Shown here: in pieces, positions 45,945 through 59,014 of the stretch
Numbering within the stretch: the stretch's first letter is position 1
Layout of the letters: every line of letters starts with the position of its first letter
From: Pogonophryne albipinna
Lineage: Eukaryota > Chordata > Actinopteri > Perciformes > Artedidraconidae
Assembly (NCBI GenBank): GCA_028583405.1
Contig: CM053260.1
Location: 21,390,569 to 21,454,568, forward strand
Direction: 5' to 3'
Length of the DNA stretch: 64,000 bases
Made by a program: the position numbers and the translations under genes
Notes under the pieces: model-generated
Databases searched by the model: none
Told to the model about the DNA's origin: nothing
Seen by the model: only the letters and a program-made list of their open reading frames with translations

Positions 45945-48900
45945 GTTTGAGTTGCTTTGGCAAGTTATCCCCATTACCTTTTTGGAAAAGTAACAACGTT
46001 GATTGTCCAAAGGGTTTTCTTTAGATAAGGACCAACGTCCTTATGTTCAGAAATGGTACCATTTAACTATCTGAACCCAACTCTGCATCAAGATGTCTTG
46101 CTCACATGTTTCCTGTCAAAAGTCTTCCAATGTCTGCTCTGGCCAAGAGAACTTCATGTTCCTCCAAATCCATTCTCTACAGGACAAAGGGCAGAAACCA
46201 ATCTAGGCAGGAATGGCATTGCTCCCAGCAAAATGAGGTTTGTGCTAAGGCATTGGCGGGTGAAGAAAAGAGGGGAAAAAATGAGGAAAGGTGAGATGTG
46301 GCAGAGACCATGTGAATAGAAAATGGATCTTGGACATGGCCTTAACAGCCTTTAGGTGTGCCATCCCTTGTGAGTGAGCAGTGGGGTCATGGGCCGTGAC
46401 AGCTGCCTTGGGCTGTGCGTAATCCACCATTCGGCTCCTGTCTTCTGACGCAGAGACGGCAGCATTTTAGCTAGGACTGAAGAATTCATTGAAATGCTAT
46501 GAAAAATGCAATATGGCGTACTGCAGTTTTCCAATCACACGAGACGTGATATTGGGTAAAAGCAAAATGAATATCAATGAATCACAATTTCAAATCAAAT
46601 TTTTGGTGCTGCAGGGATGTCTAGACCCTACAAATTGTATTTCTACAGACAGAAAATATATTTTATACAAACATTAGTGTGAGTATTTCAAAGTAATAGG
46701 CTGTCATGCCAACCAATTGTATCTCCACATTGCTGCCACTATGTTGTATGTTTAGGTTTAAGCATGATGGCTTATTTATAGCCATAAATTACTTTAGTGG
46801 TCAATCTGTGGATTTATCAAAATCATGCATATTTAATGAAACGTACAATGGAAGTTTTTGCCTTGTTTTTGCATGCTAAAATGTAAATGTAATCTGTAAT
46901 CTTCATCAGAAATCATTGTTTGTGGTTGTTGGTTTCAAAATGCCATGATTGCCGTTTCCTGTCCATTGTCTTGAGTTGAGTGCTGTATGCGCGCTGTCAT
47001 GATGTCAAGGCTTACAAGAAATGTTGTTGGTATTGTGTGGAGGTGGTGGCTGTCATGTGTGTTGGACCTCAGCCCAATGTCACTTTATTTTGCAGAAGTG
47101 CAGACACAGCTTATGTGATGATTTGGATTGGCATTTTGTAAATAAATTAGTTTTCACTTTCTCCATGTTGTTCGCTTGTTGCAAACATTTTCATTGTGTC
47201 CAGACCTGGAGTTAGCATAGGTTACTTTTATATGATTATTAGAAAGGACAAAGTATGCTAGGCTGGTATTTTTGCCTGGGGGGAAAGGGTCATAGGGCCA
47301 ATGGTTTAGGAGACATGGTGAGTTGCCGTTTATTAGTACAGCCCAAGATCACATTTGATGCGCTCATAAGGTATTTAAAGCTATAGTTCTTAACATCTTC
47401 ACTTATACAGTCAAGTCCAAGAAGGTTGGGAGAAAGAGACATTTCTCACAGTCCCAGTGAGGAGAATTCTCTGTTTGCAGCCAGATGTTTAATTTCTTTC
47501 AGACTTGACTATCTGTGTTCCAGCCTGGGCCAGTTGGTGTTGACAGTCGTGAGATAAAATAAAACAGCATGTGGTGTTTAATGATTCTAATCGTTTGCCT
47601 TCTGATGCACTGACTGCCAGGCATTCCTATCAAGATTATCTAAATATTTGAACAGCACAAATAATACTAATTCAACAAAACGGGTTCGCAAAAAAAAAAA
47701 AGAGTGCAGTCTGTCACGACTGGTTACTAGATTTCCTCTCATCTTCACCCAAACTTACTTTTTAATCCTCCTTTTATTGAAAGAAAGCAGTTTTGGAAGA
47801 AACATTGACGTTGATTTTATAGAGTCGTGAAAACGTTTTTGTTCCCATTGGATTTAAGGGTTGCCTTGTGACACACATTTTAAACCATTATCCACTTGCA
47901 GTTCAACTGTGCCATACATTGTGTTGTTTTTAATATGTGCAGATGACAGTAAGGTGGAAACTAATTATTTTGTGTGAGGACATAACCTTAAAGCAGTTGC
48001 CAGTTTTATCTGTGGAGCGCATTGCACTGGAAACCAGCTCCAAGTTGTTATCAAGGTAAACAACACCTTTTACAGTGGCTCCTGCAGTGTGAAAAACTCA
48101 CACCGAGAGCACATCACAAGCTCTGATTGCGGTTGCTCACTGCATAAGTGGCTCCATCGGTATTCCTTTGGAAGAAATCCAAAAGTGAGCGGGAATCAAC
48201 CGAGTACGATTTTGAGTGTTGAAGCAATCTGTGCTTTACTCGTGGACCATTATGTTCCTGAATGCATGTGAGCTTTATGGCTTTTAATGGAAGTCAATAT
48301 CTGCTGTATAGTTAATAATTTAGTGTGGCTCCATGCTGTTGAACCTGTCAACATTTCAACAAATAAAATGCCACCACAATGTTCACATGTAGCTTTGTCC
48401 TTGTTCATGAACATTAATAATCCAAACTGTCATGCTGTTCTTGTTCAACATTCTCAACATTTCCGAGAGTTTAAACATTGCTTCAAATAAGCGAGTCAAG
48501 CGACTAATCAGATATGACAAGGAGTTCCAAAATAGGGCAATAGCCATGAACACATTTCCCAAAACACACTTGTGCAAACATGCAGTCATCATGGAAATTA
48601 TCATCATTCACACAAAAAAAACAGCTTTCATCTTGACACAGTTTGAGTTTTAGACCAACCGTTTGTTGCCTCAACAACATGAGAACCATAGCTTGTTGTA
48701 ATCGTCATTGAAAGTTTGTATGAGTACAGATGTAGAATACATGTCCCCCTTTGTCAACGAGGGCCGTGTTTAATATAACATTTCTTTAAAACAAGATATA
48801 TTTGGGTGTGCAACAGAAATGTTGTGAAGCTTCATTTTGTGTATGTGTATTTATTTCACATGTATATGCAAGAATAACAATTTCGCGACGCAATGATAAA

Positions 48901-48974
48901 TACATGAGTCGTTTATATTCAAAATATTTGTGAATCTAACTGAATGATCTTACTCTATACTAATGTTACAACCA
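45945..48974. other. Presumed intronic DNA, nothing recognised
   Basis: No exon, RNA gene or transposon with definable ends. A poly-A run lies at about 47691-47702. Confidence 0.4.
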
Positions 48975-48977
48975 TAA

Positions 48978-49295
48978 CGGCCCGTCCACACAGCGGCTTT
49001 GGAAAAAGCTTGCCGGCGGGCGTGTCTGAAGCTCGACCAACAACCAATCACATGAATCTCCCGGCCCTGACACACAAGCAGCGGTTTGATTGGCTAGAGC
49101 TTGTACTGGCATATGATTTGATTGGCTGACGCTTCCAACGAAAGCTTCAGAAGCTCCAAAAGTTGAACATTGCTCAACTTTTGCAGCTTGAAACGCCAGG
49201 AAAGCTCCGCTCTGCTTCCCACAATGCAGTTCGGCAAAAAGTGACGTCACCCCATTCAAAGAAGAAGCTTCCAACGCCGCTGTGTGGACAGGCCG
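48978..49295. mobile_element. PIF/Harbinger-like MITE, 318 bp
   Basis: The ends CGGCCCGTCCACACAGCGGC and, as reverse complement, CGGCCTGTCCACACAGCGGC match at 19 of 20 bases and are flanked by TAA on both sides (48975-48977 and 49296-49298), the duplication expected for PIF/Harbinger. Inside is a strong hairpin: 16-nt arms at 49151-49166 and 49174-49189, one mismatch, 7-nt loop. No transposase is present. Confidence 0.92.
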
Positions 49296-49298
49296 TAA

Positions 49299-51939
49299 GA
49301 CTTTTCAAAATGAGGGGTGTGTCATGCCGAATGGTGGCATGCCAACGTGATCACCTCCCTCCTCCACAAATATGTCCTTTTTTTTGGGTCTGTTTGTTAT
49401 ATTTTGCCTTGTAAGTAAACACATAAATGTGTAAGACCGAGCATGCTTTGAAAGTGCTACTTGCTTCTCTTGTGCACATTATTTTCTGCCACCAACTAAT
49501 CGCTTTGAACCAACTGGGAGTTACACTGAGGATTCCCCAGTGCGGCTTGGGGGAGTACCGAGTAAATAAACACAGCAGTGCATTAACACATACAAACAAA
49601 CAAACATGGGAGGCTGTTAAAACTGTAAAACAGTATTTACATACCATTTCATATCGAATCTTAATATCATGTCGATTCAAAGGTGTAAGATGGTTTGAGA
49701 AGATTGGGGTCCGAGACCCTTAAAATATACATTATCATGAAATGTATTACTGTGCTTTCAAATATAATGGTGCATAATAAATACAATTACATGAAAGTAG
49801 TTTTATTTCTTATGCACTTGGTACTTAAAATCACATTTAGTTTCATCAATAGATAATATTGTATTTTTGTATTTACTAAATTAACACTTGTCTAGTGTTC
49901 GACAAAAGTCAAGTGTATATATAGATTTATTTGAATTACCTTTAGGGGTGCAGCTCTTCCCCTTATCCCCCATGACGTCCACCAATGAGAGGTAAGGGCA
50001 CCCTGCATGTAGCTTAAGAGATGATCCCAGGGGGGAGGAAAGTGCAACAGTGCACTAGCTTTTACTTCTTAAGGTTATTGCAGTAGGCGGATAATAATAG
50101 GAAAGGCATCCCGATAAATGTATCAGTTCTCAGGGGCTTTCTCTTGATAATGGTACAATATAATAGTAAAAATAAATTACCAATTACTACAATGACTGAT
50201 GAATTCTGAAAGCAGCCCTCACCTACCTCTCTGCTGTGGGATCTCATGCATGACGCAGAGCGAGGAGGAGAGACACCCACTTCTGCGGTGAGCGGGAGGT
50301 TTGTCAGATGTCAGTGAGGGATGTACAACTCGTCTCCTGCTGCTCACCTCAGGGTATCCGAGTGCCAACACACAACTTACTGTACACGTATCACCACACA
50401 CACTCAGTGGGCACACACATACCACTTTGCTCTGAATTGGACTCAACAATTGGAGTCAGTGTAGGGAAGGGATATTATTCATCCCCAGAGGGTGTCGTGT
50501 CACTGCTGACAGGCGGACATAAATATTCCTCCACCTCCTCACCAAGGGTTAATGGCTGTCCATCAGGCAGCAATGAGACATACAAACTCGCCTTGGCCTG
50601 GTGTATACACACACAGTGTTGGCACTTTCGTTGGAACAGGGAGATGGGAGAAAATAAAGGAGGACAACACGCCACATGAAGCAGGACCGAATAATCTCCA
50701 AAGCATATTTACATAGTCACAGATACATAGATTTATATACAAAATGCCACCCACACATTTGAAACATGCATACCAATTGTTTGAACCCACAGAGATTTGT
50801 TTTGCTACTGTTTTTGCTAAGTCAGACTGAGGCTTCACGTTAAAGTTGGTTTTGCGTCGTGCTGTGCTCAAACAAAGACTTATTTCATTTAACTGAGATA
50901 ATGCAGCACAGTTGAGGAATGGCATATTTAATCACCTCTGAGGCTGGGTACAACAAACCAGCAGCTGAATATAAAAGAGCCAACATTTCCCGCTTTGTTC
51001 CTAATGCTGCACGGCCAATCAAAATTAATTTATTCTAATGTATGCACACAGAAGGTCAATTATCCAAATGATTCCAGTTCAGATTGCACCTGATCTTTGG
51101 AGCCAATGAGCCATCCAAAGGGCAGATGGGTGTGCTTTGCAAGGCAAATCATTGCTGTAGCTTCTTTTTTTTTGTCACCTCCTCATCATTTGCATGTCTA
51201 AATGTGCAGGCCATCCACTCACCTTTAGTGACATGCATTCCGCTAATGGGTAAACAACTTAGCATTTAACTTGTGTAGGAGGGCCGTAAACAACATCCTG
51301 TATGCAGTAGATGTGAGCATAACATGACCTCATTGTTTAAAAGTTGGAATTAACAATCATCGGAGAGAAGTTATACCAAAATGTGAAGGCATGAGAGAAC
51401 TATTTAGTCATATCTTTTTTTAAAGTACACTATTTGCTCTTTGACAAGTTGACAAAGAGAACATTGTGTGTTTACAGAAGTTTACCAGTCGTACTTATTG
51501 ACCTCGCTTACCTTCACTAACAATACAACAACAATATGGCTGTGTGGCAGATTTAGTTCCTCCTTGGTTGCCTTGTGTTTATTTGATGTACATTACAACA
51601 TCCACACATCCTATTCACACCCTACACTGGCAACACATACACATTCCTGTTGATTAGTGCTCTCGTTAAACAAATCACTTCATGTCAATTTTGAAACATG
51701 TCGCCTACTTTGAACTGCCCGCAAGAGTAGGTTGTCATAACAATGCGACAGTTTTCTAACAATACACGTGAACACACATCAGTCTCCAACAAGCTGCCAA
51801 TTAGACAACAGGTGGATGAAAATGTTCTAGTGCAAATTCAGCCATGTATACATACAGTGGTATTGTCCTACGATTCAGTGGGTATGAGTAAAATTAACCC
51901 TAACTTATAGCCAACAAACAGAAAAACTAGGGGTATAAT
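49299..51939. other. Presumed intronic DNA, nothing recognised
   Basis: ORFs of up to 123 residues have no family signature. An (ACAA)n-like run lies at about 49590-49604. No exon was seen. Confidence 0.4.
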
Positions 51940-52190
51940 TTGAAGATGCTTTTGGTAACTAGATGGTCACAGATTGTAGCCTTGAGCAAGGCACTGAACT
52001 ACCAACTGCTCCCGGGACACAAACCATGATACCCCCTTCATGCAAGCTGGTTTTTCTGCATGTGTGTATTTTCGGTCTTATGTCTGTAGCTTTTGTTTCT
52101 GCATGTGTGTATTTGAACGGTAACTATACATCAACAACATAGTGAAACTTAATTTCCCCCAGGGAATTCATTAAGTATGCTTTATTCTTA
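51940..52190 (+). repeat. Degraded tRNA-derived SINE
   Basis: Contains GCCTTGAGCAAGGCACTGAA, CCAACTGCTCCCGGG, repeated TGCATGTGTGTATTT segments and a tail AATTTCCCCCAGGGAATTCA followed by TTAAGTATGC. This is the order seen in common fish SINEs that end in '...CAATAAAGTATC'. The head is too diverged to define a start. Confidence 0.6.
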
Positions 52191-53704
52191 TCTTCAGAGG
52201 GCAATCTCAAACTTTGCCAGCTTCCTCTAACCCTCTCTTTATAATGCCCGTTTCTAAAAGCCCACTTATTTATTTTGTAATCGTCATTAATGATCAAATC
52301 ACACGTAGTTAAAAAGCAATGGCACATTTTTTTACTCCAATCTTGTGTGATTAGTTATTTAGAAATTGATACAAAAAACATATTTGGCTCTCCACTCCAG
52401 GCTACTCTCCTTCCCCGTTGAGTTCACCACCTGGTTCTGCAAGGTCTAGTTAATCCAGTGATACATTACCAGAAACAACCAAACCTGGTCGGAACAGATG
52501 GGCTCAATCAAAGTGAATTGTTTTCAAAAACGGCAGACATGGATACATACACTGATTGGGCATGTAAGGGCACTTAAATGCTACTTTCCTGGGGCAGTGA
52601 GAGATGTTACATAAAAAGTTCCTCAAGTCTCATCAAATGGAGAAGTGGTTTGGTCTCATATGTAAATGTGAGTGACTTTTCATTGTCTTCCAGGCGACCA
52701 ATGGCTCCAATGCTGACATTTGGCCTTGCAGACTTGTGATGGAGCTCTGGAGAACAGGGCAGCATATCAATTAGCCGTTAAGGGTTTGCTCAGGTATTAG
52801 AGGGATGGTGCAACCAATAAAAGCCTCAGGGGGAAAAGGAAGAGGCAGAGTGGATTCCAGATCGATGTAAGTATCATCGAGAGGCTTGCTCCATGTCAGA
52901 AAGGGCATATAAGGCGGACAAATAATGAGACCTTTGAACTTAAGGTGCAAACTCAGGTTATTATTCTAATGAAATCCTCAGACCTTCAGTAATTTAATTC
53001 CTCCTCATTTAATGCTGTACGTTCCAGATGGTCACAATGGACTTCATATATAACCTGGGACGCCCAAGGTTAGTCACTGTTAGAAAAATAAACCATCTTT
53101 TCATTTTTGAGTTGCATTGTCCAAGTTACATTTTTTATAATAATAATGTGGACAAATTCTTGAAATGCCAAAAAATACACAAACAGCAAATACACTGGTT
53201 CAAAAGTATGTACAAACTGTGATCGAGAAATTCTTGCCCTTTTTTCTGAATGTCGACTGAAATTATATTTTCACAGCAAAGAAGGTGTAGGAAATCATCG
53301 AAATGAACGCTCTGGCACTGCTAACAACAAAACAAGTACAGTCTTAGAAAAGCAACATTCAAATATATCTGCTAAATAAGTGATAAACAACACACTTAAC
53401 AAAACCCAACCCATTCAATCGACACTGAATAACTAGAAGAGAAATGTGCACCTGATTGCTACCAAAAATAGTGTAGACATGTTCCATTCAGTTTGTGTAT
53501 GGATGAGCCGATATGGAGCTATTTTACTGTGTTTCAGTGTCATGAAGTTCAGTTATATATTTTTCCAATAGCTCAAGAAACCTTTATTCCTGTGTTCTAT
53601 TTTTGCGAAACCCGTTCACATCACTATTTGACTTTTCATATGAATAGTTAAATAATAGAACCATAACATACAAACGTTACATTTGTGGATTACTGTTCCA
53701 AAAC
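52191..53704. other. Presumed intronic DNA, nothing recognised
   Basis: No exon, RNA gene or element end recognised. Confidence 0.4.
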
Positions 53705-54780
53705 TTAAACAGGACATATTATGCTTATTTTCAGGTTTGTATTTGTATTCTGTGTTTCTACTGTGATATCTTAATAAGGAACAAACTAAATACAGACAGA
53801 CTTCTGCAATAAGTCCCTATACTGCATCTGGTGCTATGATAATGTAAAACTACAAATCAAGATGGTAGTTTTAGCCGTTAATGTTCATGCTTTAATGTTC
53901 AAATAGTGCTTTATGTTTTCATACTGCCTGTGCTGCAACACCTATTAACCCTCTATCTGAAATGATAGCCCAGTCAGCTCTGATCGGATGGCTGGGCGGC
54001 TCTGTTGTGATTGGTCAACGGCTTAAGCCTCTTACACACCAAACTGACACCAAAGAACACGTCCCGACGGAATATCGGGACGCGTCGCTTCACGTCTCCT
54101 GCGTCTTGGCCATGTGTCGCACTGGAACACACCGCAAAGACTTCAGCCGACGGCCAAGTAGCACGTACGAACTGCGCATGCGTGAGTGGCAATAACTCTC
54201 CTTACCAGCAGGCGGCGGTAGTGTGTATTCGTCATTCAAAAGAGGCAACAACCGGAAGAAAGACTGCGTGATACACCGAGAGAAGAAGAACAGACTGCGT
54301 GATATAAACAAACAACAAATAGCGTGTCCGTTCCATTTTCACTCTACAACGAGAAGCTCACGGGGCTTTCCCGAACCTGTGTCGAGAGCTGGAGTTAAAT
54401 GAAGTCTTAGATTTGCCTTCTTAATAGTTTGTTTGGGTCCCTCACTTCCGTCAGAGTGATTTATTTGGCCGACGGCCCCCCGATTCAACATGTCGAATCG
54501 GCGGCAGAAGGTGTCGGCACTGCCGAAAAGACACAACGGTGCAGTACACACCAATCTGAGTAGGGCGATACGACGCTCATCAACTGCCCGACATCTATCG
54601 ACGCAGATAATCGGCTCGGTGTGTAAGAGGCTTTAGAGATGTGACAGAAATGTCCCGCCTCTTAGCCTATCACGTACAATGTGTTGGAGCCCTAGCCAAT
54701 AGAAAAAAAATGGTTTCATATGATTGAAAACTCCAGAGCCGCTAAAAGAACTGTTGAATGGGGTAGGTTTTTATTTTTTA
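53705..54780. mobile_element. Fish MITE of the 'GGACATATTATGCTTATTTTC' type, interrupted
   Basis: The left end AGGACATATTATGCTTATTT follows a TTAA at 53705-53708. The internal motifs TTGTGATTGGTCAACGGC and, after the Harbinger insertion, AGAGATGTGACAGAAATGTC, then CCCGCCTCTTAGCCTATCAC, are as recalled for this abundant fish family. Removing the insertion at 54026-54632 restores a continuous element. The right terminus was not located, so the end given is approximate. Confidence 0.55.
54026..54632. mobile_element. PIF/Harbinger-like MITE, 607 bp, nested
   Basis: The ends AGCCTCTTACACACC and, as reverse complement, AGCCTCTTACACACC are identical over 15 bp and lie between TTA duplications (54023-54025 and 54633-54635). 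It interrupts the older MITE at 53705-54780. There is no transposase. Overlapping ORFs of 71-86 residues are not genes. Confidence 0.92.
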
Positions 54781-55325
54781 GTTGACTACTGTTTTACACA
54801 AGGTCAAGAAAGAACTTTCAATCTTAATACTTAAGACTTATTCCTGCGCCCTCTCAGAAAAGCTGCCAAAGACTGTCAAACTTTCCACTCTACAATATTA
54901 CCCTGCCACAGCCATGTCAAAAGTGAATTGTAAAATGTGTTTGATGAACATTTGGGGTTATTCACTAACTTTGCATTCCAAGCAACCAACGTCCATACAA
55001 GCCTCTGCGCACACAATAGCATTAAAAGAGTCAAAGTAGGGTCAGGAGGGTCTCCAGTCCCACATCTCATTCGTTCTGCCGCCCACGGTAGTAAAACTCC
55101 ACTTAATTCATTTTTTTCCAGTCCATAAACCTTACCTCTAGCACCAGCGTATTCTCCACTCCTGCCTTCAGTGAACCAGCGAGTGACGCGCCACTCTCGC
55201 CGCCCATTCCCGCCTTGGCAAATAAACTCTATCAGTTATTTAAGAATAAATAGGAACACCCCCATCTTTCCACTCTATCAACCCACTGTCCCATATACCA
55301 GTCAACCACAGATGGCTCTCACTAG

Positions 55326-55327
<2 letters not shown>
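54781..55327. other. Presumed intronic DNA, nothing recognised
   Basis: No exon or element end recognised. Confidence 0.4.

Positions 55328-55390
<63 letters not shown>
55328..55390. repeat. (TG)n microsatellite, about 63 bp
   Basis: Uninterrupted TG dinucleotides. The 199-residue plus-strand ORF begins inside this array and then runs through unrelated sequence. Confidence 0.97.
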
Positions 55391-55391
<1 letters not shown>

Positions 55392-56212
55392 AGAAAGCGA
55401 ATGGAAGTCTTCTCTGGCAAGATGAGCTCCAGTGATTACAGGCTGAGACAGTTTTCTAATTATTCTGTCAAACATCAATCCTGTGAGCTGATGCAGGCCG
55501 TCCTGTGGCCTGATGGACAATGTAATCACTGCTGGAAACCCCCTCCCCCCCACCCGTTTTACTGCTCTCCACACCCATTTCCTCCCTCTCTCCTCACCCT
55601 CTGCACCCTCCTTCTCTCATTCTCCTCTCCTTATCCCTCTTTCAACATAACTCTATCACTCACCTCTTCTCTGTCTCTGAATATTATGAGCTTTTTACTT
55701 TGCATGCAACAAGAAAAAAACAAAAACGTTCTTGAATCCAAAGGAAAAACAATAAAAGTCATAGGGTTGTCAAAAATGATAGAGTTGGTTGTAGAAATAA
55801 GGAAACAATCAAACAGAGTCCAAAAAGGCAAGTATGGGAATAAAAGGAAGGCAGGGAGGCAATTCAAGTCCAGTTGCTGCTTTATACAGACTGAAACGTA
55901 CAATTCACAGCTATATGGACATTTATAGCAACAACAACACAAATAGGGTACTCAGACTTGAGTTTGAAACTATTTCTAAGCACCAACTTCCACCAACGTA
56001 ATAGTGAATTAGCTTAAATAATGATAATAAAATACAATTAAAATAAGGAGTTGGCTTTGTCCTTTCGACATTCCCAAAAAGAGCAACTAAGTGGCAAATT
56101 GTATTTTCCTCATACAGTAAATAATTGATTGAACGGTTTGCTTAAAGACGTTTTTAAATCTATGATGTTTTATATATGTTTACAGGAAGTATTCTCGCAT
56201 TATTCTCTTATG
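55391..56212. other. Presumed intronic DNA, pyrimidine-rich patch
   Basis: A C/T-rich patch lies at 55540-55680. The 199-residue ORF starting in the TG array (55329-55928) has low-complexity Ser/Pro/Leu content and no domain I recognise. No exon was identified. Confidence 0.4.
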
Positions 56213-56216
56213 TTAA

Positions 56217-57904
56217 CCTGTTAAACCCTGAGCCTGTTTTTCAGGTCTCAGACTCGAAAATGACATTCCCGGAAACAAATGACTATATCTTCCCTTTTAA
56301 AAGGGGTAAATGCATAATCTTTTTTCTCAAAGCAATGATAAACCTGTGAGTTGGATGTAAAAAAGTCAGAATCAATATAGATTCTTTAAATTTTAATGTA
56401 AATTCCGATTGAACATGGTCAAGAAATGTAAATTATAGTGTCCGTCCAAATTTGTCTTTTTTTACTTATAGTGAAAACCACCCTTGAATGATGGGATCGG
56501 AGACTAAAGAGCTTTAGGAATCCAAACTATAAACATATAATAAGTACCCTGTATCAAGATTGATGCAAACCAAGTGAAATTTGACCTTTTTAGAGAGATT
56601 TAGAAAAAAAAACCCACTTCTGGGGTCATTTTGGTGCATTTTCCATTTCTTTGGCCCCCTTCATTCGATGTTCATGATTGACATCTCTTTTGAACCGTTA
56701 GAGCCAATAGAATCAAGGGGAAGTTCCAAAAATCCATCTAAACATTACCCATTGGTGAATGAGTGCTGCGCAGCCAGAATGCCCCGGAACCGGAAGCTGC
56801 GATACACTCTGGTGGCTACCATTAGCAGCTAATATTAAATCTCCGATTTTTACATAAAAATGTAATTATGGATTATCAATACTTTTTTCAAAGTGACAGA
56901 CACATTGGATTAACCTTCAGCCGCGTTTTAATGTCATTGAACACGACTTTTGATCAGAAACCAACAGCTAAGGCAGGGGTTCCCAACCTTTTTTCCCAAG
57001 AGCCCCCCCAAATGACTCCTGTTGGAAGTTGGAAGCACCCCCCCCCACACACACACACACACAAGGGGGGGGAGGGGGTTCCCGCTGTATGAAGAAATTA
57101 AAGGAAAGCACAAGTGGAAACAATTCACAAAGGGATTAAACTGTTTAAAACACATGCTCAAAGTAAGCCGGATTTTGCCGATGTGTTTATGTGGATTCAA
57201 AAGTCTACAAAATGGAGGAGACCGATCTGATCGGAGCAACTGTGACAAATAATCCAACTGAAACCGGCATGGACAATGACTATGTTTTAAAAATGCGCTT
57301 ATCCAGAAAAGCCTGGTTTGGACACTTTACGGGCAGAAGAAACATTTATATTAAAGAAATAATTATACATTTCTGTCTTTGTATGCCTTTAATAGCTACT
57401 AACTTGAATTTGTATTCATTAATCAATTATTTTTATATATGTAAAAAAATTAAAAAGTCTAAATATGATATTTGGCCTCAATTCATCTGAGGCCCCCCCC
57501 TGCGATCTTTGGCGCCCCCCCAAGGGGTACGTGTTGTGATGTCTGTGTTTGCTTCCCCTGTCGCGAATTCTGATCGCTCAGTGATGATACCAATACCTAT
57601 AGAATATGTGGAATCTCAGCTTTAAATCGTATGTGCAGTTACGATAAGTAAGAAGGGTATTTTTACCTTGAGTTCTGTGCTAAGTGCATTAGCATTTCTA
57701 CGCTCGGGGCTAATTTAGACGCTTCTTGTGAGATTTGTGCTTTGTTTCGGTAACAATGGTTCATATCTTCAGTTAGCTGAGTTTCTAACCGTTAAGTGAG
57801 TATGACACATTAATAGGTTTTTAAATATTAAGAAGCCCTGAGACACAGTTTTGTGAAAAAAATACCCGCCAGACACGGATTAGGGTCCTCTCGGTCTTAA
57901 CAGG
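56217..57904. mobile_element. TTAA-class non-autonomous transposon, 1.7 kb, interrupted
   Basis: The left end CCTGTTAAACCC lies after TTAA (56213-56216), and the right end (reverse complement CCTGTTAAGACC) before TTAA (57905-57908). A TTAA duplication and CC-starting ends fit the piggyBac superfamily. A hAT-type end starts inside at 56974, so the original element was shorter. No transposase motif was recognised. Short ORFs of 83-107 residues are chance. Confidence 0.7.
56974..57530. mobile_element. hAT-like element with one clear end, nested
   Basis: Begins with CAGGGGTTCCCAACCTTTTT, a standard hAT-family terminus, then C-rich subterminal DNA. Near 57490-57530 C-rich DNA (GCCCCCCCC, GGCGCCCCCCC) looks like the other subterminal region, but the expected closing inverted end and the 8-bp duplication of AGCTAAGG were not found. 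The right end is probably lost. A short (CA)n lies at 57044-57062. Confidence 0.55.
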
Positions 57905-57908
57905 TTAA

Positions 57909-58620
57909 AGTGCAGCTATCGTGCTATTTCTAGGCATATATTATGGGTCTCAGATACAAATATATAAAAACATGTCTATGTGTTTTTCTCAAAATACAAA
58001 CAGATCATGCATTTTAGACATCCCTCTATTCCAGCCCTGTTTAGAGAAACGCGGATTTTGGGTCCTTAGCTTGAAAAAAAAAAAAAAAGAGGAGGCGGAG
58101 CTAATGCCTGATCAGAATTCTACCGGAGATAAAGTTCAATTCTGCGGTGATAAAACGCCATCCTGTTCAAAACCACATCAAGGATTATTTCTGAAATAGT
58201 ATGGAGCTCAAATGCTTTTTCTCTTGCGGGTTTATCACAAGGTGAGTTCCTTTTTTTATTTCCTGCTTTTTAAACACATGTGCTCTCCAGTACAGGTTAG
58301 CTCCGAGTGTTAGCGAGGCTTGCTAATGTAAACAAAGACAAGATTACGTCTAAAACACGTCAGGCATTGTTTCTGATAGCAACTCTCTGTGGCTCCACCG
58401 CCGATTTGACGTCATATCGGCACCAAATCTGTATCCGCTCGTTGTACACCTGTTTTTAAAAGATTTGGGTACGGAGGAAAAGAGAGAGGGTTTTATTTTC
58501 TGACGCTGCATGAGTTCCCCGACGCACCGGGGACACATATTTTTAATTCTCCATGGTCTCTCCAGCAATTATATCAAAAGGGATGAAATTGGATATCAAA
58601 ATAGAAACTTGACCTTTTTA
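57909..58620. mobile_element. TTAA-class MITE, older copy, approximate ends
   Basis: Follows directly on the TTAA shared with the element to its left. GGTCTCAGATACAAATATAT, then AACAGATCATGCATT and CCAGCCCTGTTT, are shared in the same order with the better-preserved MITE at 59015-59525. A possible right end is near TTGACCTTTTTAAG (58611-58624). It contains a 15-A run near 58075-58089. Confidence 0.5.
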
Positions 58621-58624
58621 AGAA

Positions 58625-59010
58625 AGGCCTCAACTATGATACCGTCAGAATTAATTAAGTAGAAAGAACATGTTATAGTCCCAGGCAGCAATTTACCTTT
58701 ATCAAGAAATCACAGATTAATAAGCCCTGATACTGAGTCTTATAGTGCTTAAAATAAATCTGGGAGGACAATACCTCACATGGTTGTTGTCTTGGCAACC
58801 AAAGCAGCAAATGTCATGTGAAACGGCCTTTACCACACTATAATGGCAGAGAATAAGGGGAAATGAGGAAATTATAATGACATAGTGTCAAAAAGTACAA
58901 AAAGTTAAAGGAAGGTGTGATTTCTTAACTCTTTTGTTTGGCATAATTGACTTATCTTCTATGTATATAGTGTTGATACATTGGGAGTTAATAAACAAGT
59001 AAAATGTATT
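58625..59010. other. Presumed intronic DNA, nothing recognised
   Basis: Short AT-rich gap between two MITEs. Confidence 0.4.
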
Positions 59011-59014
59011 TTAA

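Noticed and set aside
55329..55928. 199-residue plus-strand ORF
   Set aside because: It starts inside a TG array, continues through pyrimidine-rich low-complexity DNA and matches no family.
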